DNA of 64,000 nt from Microbacterium testaceum StLB037 (GTDB lineage: Bacteria > Actinomycetota > Actinomycetes > Actinomycetales > Microbacteriaceae), in the NCBI RefSeq assembly GCF_008763945.1, contig NZ_VTQH01000001.1:1-64000 (forward strand). The letters are read 5' to 3'. The translations under genes were made by a program, and so were the position numbers. The notes beneath the pieces were generated by a model. The model saw only the letters and a program-made list of their open reading frames with translations. It was not told the DNA's origin and made no database searches. Below, piece after piece: positions 59,978-64,000 of this stretch. The stretch's first letter is position 1; each line of letters begins with the position of its first letter.

Positions 59978-60769
59978 TCAGGCCGTTTCGACGTCCTCGG
60001 CGAACCACCGGGCTGCGGAGCCGAAGAACACCGGGTCGTTGCCCGCGGGCACCTCGTCGTCGACGATATCGCAGACGACGACGGTGACGTTGTCACGTGT
60101 CCCCGCCTCGAGCGCGAGGGCCACGGCCGCCGCAGCTGCGGACCGCGGATCGTCCGCTTCAGCGATCAGATGGGCGACGTCAGCCTCGGGCACGTAGTCG
60201 GTCAAGCCGTCGCTGCAGAGCACCCAGCGGTCACCCGCCAGCGGCGGGCGCTCGGCGACCGAGACGACGTCGCCCTCCGAGCCCCCGAGGGAGGCCGTGA
60301 TGATGTTGCGTCGCGGATGGGCCTGCGCGGCCTCCGGCGGAATGATGCCGTGATCGACGAGCGCCTGGACGTACGAGTCGTCGCGCGTTTCACGCGTGAA
60401 CTCGTCACCGCGCAGAAGATACGCGCGAGAGTCGCCCGTGTGGGCGAGCAGCAGCTCACCGCTGATGCTGAGGAAGATCCCCGTGAAGGTCGTCGCCATG
60501 CCCTGCAGCGCGGGATCGCGCTCCACGTGAGCCCGGATGTCCCAGTTCGCTTCGCGGATGCGCACGAGGAGGCCGTCGGCATCCATTCCGCTCCCCCGCG
60601 TCGCGACGAGGCGGTGGATGAGGGCGGCGGATGCGAGATCGCCGGAGGGGCCTCCCCCGACGCCATCGGCGACCGCCGCACCCCAGGACGCCGCGAAGGC
60701 GGCGTCCTGGTTGGTGGGACGGTGGGAGCCGGCGTCGGAGACGGCGGCTGCGTTCAGCCGGATGGGCAC
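59978..60769 (-). CDS. PP2C-type serine/threonine protein phosphatase
   Basis: 263 residues. All PP2C motifs: AVSDAGSHRPTNQDA, AAVADGVGGGPSGD (metal Asp), LLAHTGDSRAYLL, LCSDGLTDYV and GTRDNVTVVV. Soluble, no membrane segment. The start is only four bases after the ctaF stop, so it is the last gene of the ctaC-ctaD-ctaF transcript. No partner kinase gene lies nearby. Confidence 0.93.
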   Translation of the reverse strand: MPIRLNAAAVSDAGSHRPTNQDAAFAASWGAAVADGVGGGPSGDLASAALIHRLVATRGSGMDADGLLVRIREANWDIRAHVERDPALQGMATTFTGIFLSISGELLLAHTGDSRAYLLRGDEFTRETRDDSYVQALVDHGIIPPEAAQAHPRRNIITASLGGSEGDVVSVAERPPLAGDRWVLCSDGLTDYVPEADVAHLIAEADDPRSAAAAAVALALEAGTRDNVTVVVCDIVDDEVPAGNDPVFFGSAARWFAEDVETA

Positions 60770-60773
60770 GGGA

Positions 60774-61190
60774 TCAGCGCGCGAAGTACCCGCGGTAGTA
60801 CTCGTAGACCCAGCCGACGATGGCGACGACGAAGATCGCGAAGCCGACGGGCACGAGCCAGCTGCCGACCGCGAGGCCGATCACCGCGATCGCCGCCGAA
60901 GCTGCGAGCACGATGGGCCACCACGACCACGGGCTGAACTCGCCCATCTCGGGGTCGCCGTCGTCGATGTCCGCCGTCAGGGTGTCTTCGGGCAGGTCAC
61001 CGCGCTGAGCCTTGAGCACGCGAGAGATGTAGAACGCGATCATCGACGACATGAGGCCGAGGAAGACCAGCGCAACGCTGCCGACCCACTCGACGCCCCC
61101 GTGCTGGAGCAGGCTCCAGACGGTGTAGACGGCGCCGATCAGGAAGGCGAAGACGGCGAGCAGCCACCAGAGTCCGACATTGGTACGCAT
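60774..61190 (-). CDS. ctaF: Cytochrome c oxidase subunit IV, actinobacterial type
   Basis: 138 residues with four transmembrane helices: LWWLLAVFAFLIGAVYTVWS, VALVFLGLMSSMIAFYISRV, then WPIVLAASAAIAVIGLAVGS and VGFAIFVVAIVGWVYEYYRG. The ending EYYRG(Y/H)FAR is diagnostic. Small structural subunit found only in Actinobacteria. Two bases after ctaD. Confidence 0.95.
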   Translation of the reverse strand: MRTNVGLWWLLAVFAFLIGAVYTVWSLLQHGGVEWVGSVALVFLGLMSSMIAFYISRVLKAQRGDLPEDTLTADIDDGDPEMGEFSPWSWWPIVLAASAAIAVIGLAVGSWLVPVGFAIFVVAIVGWVYEYYRGYFAR

Positions 61191-61192
61191 GC

Positions 61193-62956
61193 TTACTTGA
61201 CCTCTCCGGCCGCGGAGTCGACCACGGGCGCCTCAGGGGCGTCCTTCGCCGGGCCCACACCGACCGGGATGCCGGCCTCGGGGTGGTTCAGGTCGAAGGC
61301 GGGACGCTCGCTGCGGATACGCGGGATCGAGGTGAAGTTGTGACGCGGCGGCGGGCACGAGGTGGCCCACTCGAGCGACGCGCCGTAACCCCACGGGTCG
61401 TCGACCGTGACACGCGGTGCCTTGCGGGCGGTGATCCAGACGTTCAGCAGGAACGGGATCATCGAGGCGCCGAGGATCATCGAGCCCACCGTGGAGAGCT
61501 GGTTCTCCCAGGTCCATCCGTCGGCGGCCGCGTAGTCGGCGTAGCGGCGGACCATGCCGTCGACGCCCAGCCAGTGCTGGATGAGGAACGTCATGTGGAA
61601 GCCGATGAACAGCATCCAGAAGTGCACCATGCCGAGACGCTCGTTGAGCATCTTGCCGGTCCACTTGGGCCACCAGAAGTAGAAGCCGGCGAACATCGCG
61701 AACACCACGGTTCCGAACACGACGTAGTGGAAGTGCGCCACGACGAAGTACGAGTCGGACAGGTGGAAGTCGAGCGGGGGCGACGCCAGGATCACGCCGG
61801 TCAGACCACCGAAGACGAACGACACGAGGAAGCCGAGCGCGAAGACCATGGGCGTCTCGAACGTGACCGACCCTCGCCAGAGGGTTCCGATCCAGTTGAA
61901 GATCTTCACACCGGTCGGCACGGCGATCAGCATCGTCATGAGGGCGAAGAACGGAAGCAGCACGCCACCTGTGACGTACATGTGGTGCGCCCACACCGCG
62001 ACCGAGAGGGCCGCGATCGCGATGGTCGCGTAGACGAGCGTCTTGTAGCCGAAGATCGGCTTGCGGCTGAACACCGGGAAGATCTCGGACACGATGCCGA
62101 AGAACGGCAGCGCGATGATGTAGACCTCGGGGTGACCGAAGAACCAGAAGAGGTGCTGCCAGAGGAGCACGCCGCCGTTCTCGGGGCTGTAGATGTGGGC
62201 GCCGAGCACGCGGTCGGCGGCGGCGGCGAAGATCGCCGCGGCGAGCACGGGGAACGCGAGCAGGATCAGGATGCTCGTGATGAGGGTGTTCCACGAGAAG
62301 ATCGGCATGCGCCACATCGTCATACCGGGCGCACGCATGGTGAGCACCGTGGTGATGAAGTTGACCGCACCGAGGATCGTGCCGAAGCCGCTGATGCCGA
62401 GGCCCAGCATCCAGAGGTTGCCGCCCACGCCCGGCGAGAAGCTGGCGTTGGCGAGCGGCTGGTACGCGAACCATCCAAAGCCGGCCGCACCCTGCGGGGT
62501 GAGGAAGCCGGAGACGGCGATGGTGGAGCCGAAGAGGAAGAGCCAGAACGCGAAGGCGTTCAGACGCGGGAACGCGACGTCGGGCGCACCGATCTGCAGC
62601 GGCAGCAGCGCGTTCGCGAAGCCCGCGAACAGCGGCGTCGCGAACATGAGCAGCATGATCGTGCCGTGCATCGTGAACAGCTGGTTGTACTGCTCTTTGG
62701 TCGGGATGATCTGCATGCCCGGCTCGAACAGCTCGGCGCGGATGATGAGCGCCATGACGCCGCCGAGCATGAAGAACATGACGGAGGCGATCAGGTACAT
62801 GTACCCGATGGTCTTGTGGTCGGTGGAGGTGATCCACTTGACGACCAGGTTGCCTTTCTGCTCCACACGCGAGGTGCTCAGCAGTGCGGCTTGACGCGGC
62901 GGGAGAGTCGTCGGGCGCGAAGAGCCCGTCCCCTGGAGCGGAAGCGTCGTGGCCAT
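61193..62956 (-). CDS. ctaD: Cytochrome c oxidase subunit I
   Basis: 587 residues, 12 transmembrane helices. Haem a and a3-CuB ligands: [12 protein letters not shown] (His), [15 protein letters not shown] with the His-Tyr cross-link pair, WAHHMYVTG (CuB His pair) and [14 protein letters not shown] (haem His residues). D- and K-channel residues expected in this family are retained in these motifs. Reduces oxygen and pumps protons. The ATG at 62956 is two bases after the ctaC stop; a GTG at 62962 is a weaker choice. Confidence 0.98.
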   Translation of the reverse strand: MATTLPLQGTGSSRPTTLPPRQAALLSTSRVEQKGNLVVKWITSTDHKTIGYMYLIASVMFFMLGGVMALIIRAELFEPGMQIIPTKEQYNQLFTMHGTIMLLMFATPLFAGFANALLPLQIGAPDVAFPRLNAFAFWLFLFGSTIAVSGFLTPQGAAGFGWFAYQPLANASFSPGVGGNLWMLGLGISGFGTILGAVNFITTVLTMRAPGMTMWRMPIFSWNTLITSILILLAFPVLAAAIFAAAADRVLGAHIYSPENGGVLLWQHLFWFFGHPEVYIIALPFFGIVSEIFPVFSRKPIFGYKTLVYATIAIAALSVAVWAHHMYVTGGVLLPFFALMTMLIAVPTGVKIFNWIGTLWRGSVTFETPMVFALGFLVSFVFGGLTGVILASPPLDFHLSDSYFVVAHFHYVVFGTVVFAMFAGFYFWWPKWTGKMLNERLGMVHFWMLFIGFHMTFLIQHWLGVDGMVRRYADYAAADGWTWENQLSTVGSMILGASMIPFLLNVWITARKAPRVTVDDPWGYGASLEWATSCPPPRHNFTSIPRIRSERPAFDLNHPEAGIPVGVGPAKDAPEAPVVDSAAGEVK

Positions 62957-62958
62957 GA

Positions 62959-63843
62959 TCACTCGTTCCCTTCGGCGGTGCCGGTCGTCGTGAGATTCTG
63001 CAGACGCGAGAGGTCGCTGATGTCGCCCACGTTGCCGGCCTGACGCAGCGAGCTGAGGTAGTTCTCGTACTCGGCGTCGCTGACGACCTTCACGTTGAAG
63101 AGCATGGCGGAGTGGTACTCACCGCACAGCTCGGCGCACTTGCCCTCGTACGTACCCTCACGGGTGGGCGTGAACGACCACTCGTTGTCACGACCGATGT
63201 ACATGTCTTTCTTGTAGAGGAAGTCGATGATCCAGAACGAGTGGATGACGTCGCGCGAGCGGAGGTCGATCTTCACCGTCTTGTTCACCGGCAGGTACAG
63301 CGTCGGGACGTCTTCGAGATCGTAACCGTCGGACGTGGCCTTGGCCTGCACACCCATGGAGTACACGGCGTCGGAGTTGTCCTCCTGCGTGCCGTTGTAC
63401 TGGAAGTCCCACGCCCACTGCTTGCCGTAGGCCGTGATCGAGACGTCGGGGTTCTCGTACTGCGTCTCGAGCGTGTTCTGGTCGCGCGCGGTGAAGGCGA
63501 AGAATCCCACGACGAGGATCAGCGGGACGATCGTGTAGAAGATCTCGACCGGCATGTTGTAGCGCAACTGCACCGGGAGACCGGACTGGCCCTTGCGACG
63601 GCGGTAGGCGATGACCGACCAGAGCATGAGGCCCCACGTGACGACACCCACCGCGAGCAGGACGATCCACGAGTTGACCCAGAGCCCCGCGACCATGTCG
63701 GTGTGGTTCGTGGCAGCCGGGCCGTCATCGACGAAGCCGGGCAGGAAGCCGTGGAGCTGGGTCGTGGTGCAGCCCGAGAGGAGCGCGACGGAGGCGATCC
63801 CGAGAGGGAGCGCTGCCCAGCGAAGGCGACGTTTGGAGGGCAC
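62959..63843 (-). CDS. ctaC: Cytochrome c oxidase subunit II
   Basis: 294 residues from a GTG. Lipoprotein signal ([12 protein letters not shown], lipobox Cys near 25), two transmembrane helices and an outer cupredoxin domain. The CuA site is complete: the strand RDVIHSFWI (His) and [12 protein letters not shown] with Cys, Glu, Cys, His and Met. Electron entry point of the oxidase from QcrC. GAAAGG precedes the GTG. First gene of ctaC-ctaD-ctaF-PP2C. Confidence 0.97.
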   Translation of the reverse strand: MPSKRRLRWAALPLGIASVALLSGCTTTQLHGFLPGFVDDGPAATNHTDMVAGLWVNSWIVLLAVGVVTWGLMLWSVIAYRRRKGQSGLPVQLRYNMPVEIFYTIVPLILVVGFFAFTARDQNTLETQYENPDVSITAYGKQWAWDFQYNGTQEDNSDAVYSMGVQAKATSDGYDLEDVPTLYLPVNKTVKIDLRSRDVIHSFWIIDFLYKKDMYIGRDNEWSFTPTREGTYEGKCAELCGEYHSAMLFNVKVVSDAEYENYLSSLRQAGNVGDISDLSRLQNLTTTGTAEGNE

Positions 63844-63867
63844 AATGCACCTTTCCGGGTCGTGGAT

Positions 63868-63891
63868 GTTGCTCTGACAGTCTAGAGCAAC
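63868..63891. promoter_or_regulatory. Palindrome over the ctaC promoter
   Basis: GTTGCTCT (63868-63875) and AGAGCAAC (63884-63891) are exact inverted repeats around eight bases. The minus-strand -10 TAGACT (63879-63884) lies inside, so a bound protein would block or position RNA polymerase. Transcription would begin near 63872, leaving a leader of about 29 bases. Confidence 0.6.
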
Positions 63892-63932
63892 CTCTCACCG
63901 TTCTCAGGCCATTCGTCCAGTGCCGAGACATC

Positions 63933-63978
63933 GAGAACCCCCGGTTTCCACGGTGTGATCCGGGATTCCGGGGGCTCT
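63933..63978. terminator. Possible terminator of a gene beyond the window
   Basis: AGAACCCCCGG (63934-63944) pairs with CCGGGGGCTCT (63968-63978), with an A opposite C mismatch and a 23-base loop. It lies upstream of the ctaC promoter, so it would serve a neighbouring gene outside the window. Confidence 0.55.
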
Positions 63979-64000
63979 GGATTCGGCGCCGGGAAACGGC

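Noticed and set aside
61283..63043. 586-codon frame antisense to ctaD
   Set aside because: Glu/Arg/His-rich shadow of ctaD with no recognisable domain.
1..64000. Prophage, integrative element, transposase or defence island
   Set aside because: No integrase, transposase, capsid, restriction, toxin-antitoxin or CRISPR gene recognised; base composition and gene style are uniform apart from the first few hundred bases.

Overview
High-GC actinobacterial chromosome, most likely Microbacteriaceae and close to Microbacterium. Support comes from the menaquinol bc1-aa3 branch (ctaE-qcrC-qcrA-qcrB and ctaC-ctaD-ctaF) with a di-haem QcrC, from many GTG starts, and from TANNNT -10 hexamers placed six bases before start codons. 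Small actinobacterial families such as DUF6412, SCO4848-like, DUF1348 and DUF2945 also fit. No rRNA, tRNA, CRISPR array, phage or transposase was recognised. Nearly all of the window reads as ordinary core and shell chromosome.

Layout. 0-10 kb: an unassigned, highly structured non-coding stretch, a small membrane protein, ribosomal protein S1, two paralogous secreted lysozyme-fold proteins flanking a 1000-residue SF2 helicase that carries a membrane hairpin, an ABC1/UbiB kinase and a PadR repressor with a clear operator. 10-22.5 kb: pgi, a CoA-type Nudix hydrolase, a dioxygenase-tatA-tatC-tatB operon, a two-component system with an orphan 103-residue partner, a ferric-reductase/FMN-protein/ApbE operon, an SDR and msrB-msrA. 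22.5-36 kb: arsenate-reductase/LMW-PTP, a FAD oxidoreductase, trhO-dipeptidase-GNAT, a GT2-endonuclease/phosphatase-membrane protein operon, DUF1348 plus TetR behind a twin operator, catalase, photolyase plus DUF2256, a PPOX stress protein and cspA. 36-48 kb: desaturase, VanY-type peptidase, phosphodiesterase, a second two-component system, VanZ, DUF3054, an ACT protein, a second YidC, an MFS transporter, a DksA-like protein, a REP-like inverted repeat, an NmrA-type oxidoreductase facing an HxlR regulator, FUSC and a Lon-N protein. 48-64 kb: PEP-mutase-like enzyme, YchJ, 5'-3' exonuclease, PHP phosphoesterase, trpD and the respiratory chain, with a rhodanese, prolyl aminopeptidase and PP2C phosphatase set among the cytochrome genes.

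How the genes work together. The right end encodes the respiratory supercomplex (menaquinol to c-type haems of QcrC, CuA of CtaC, haem-copper of CtaD). The 12.8-20.3 kb block looks like an extracytoplasmic redox module. A dedicated Tat translocase sits in one operon with a Tat-lipoprotein dioxygenase. A membrane flavoreductase, a surface FMN carrier and its flavinylating enzyme form another. A two-component system lies between them. Stress functions (MsrA/B, catalase, photolyase, HxlR/NmrA pair, CspA) are scattered through the rest.

Most interesting: the membrane-anchored helicase; the single-substrate Tat operon with a variant TatC; an over-represented GGATGCC heptamer; widespread leaderless transcription that also fixes many starts; a long REP-like hairpin; and a chain of hairpins at the left edge that may be an undescribed RNA.
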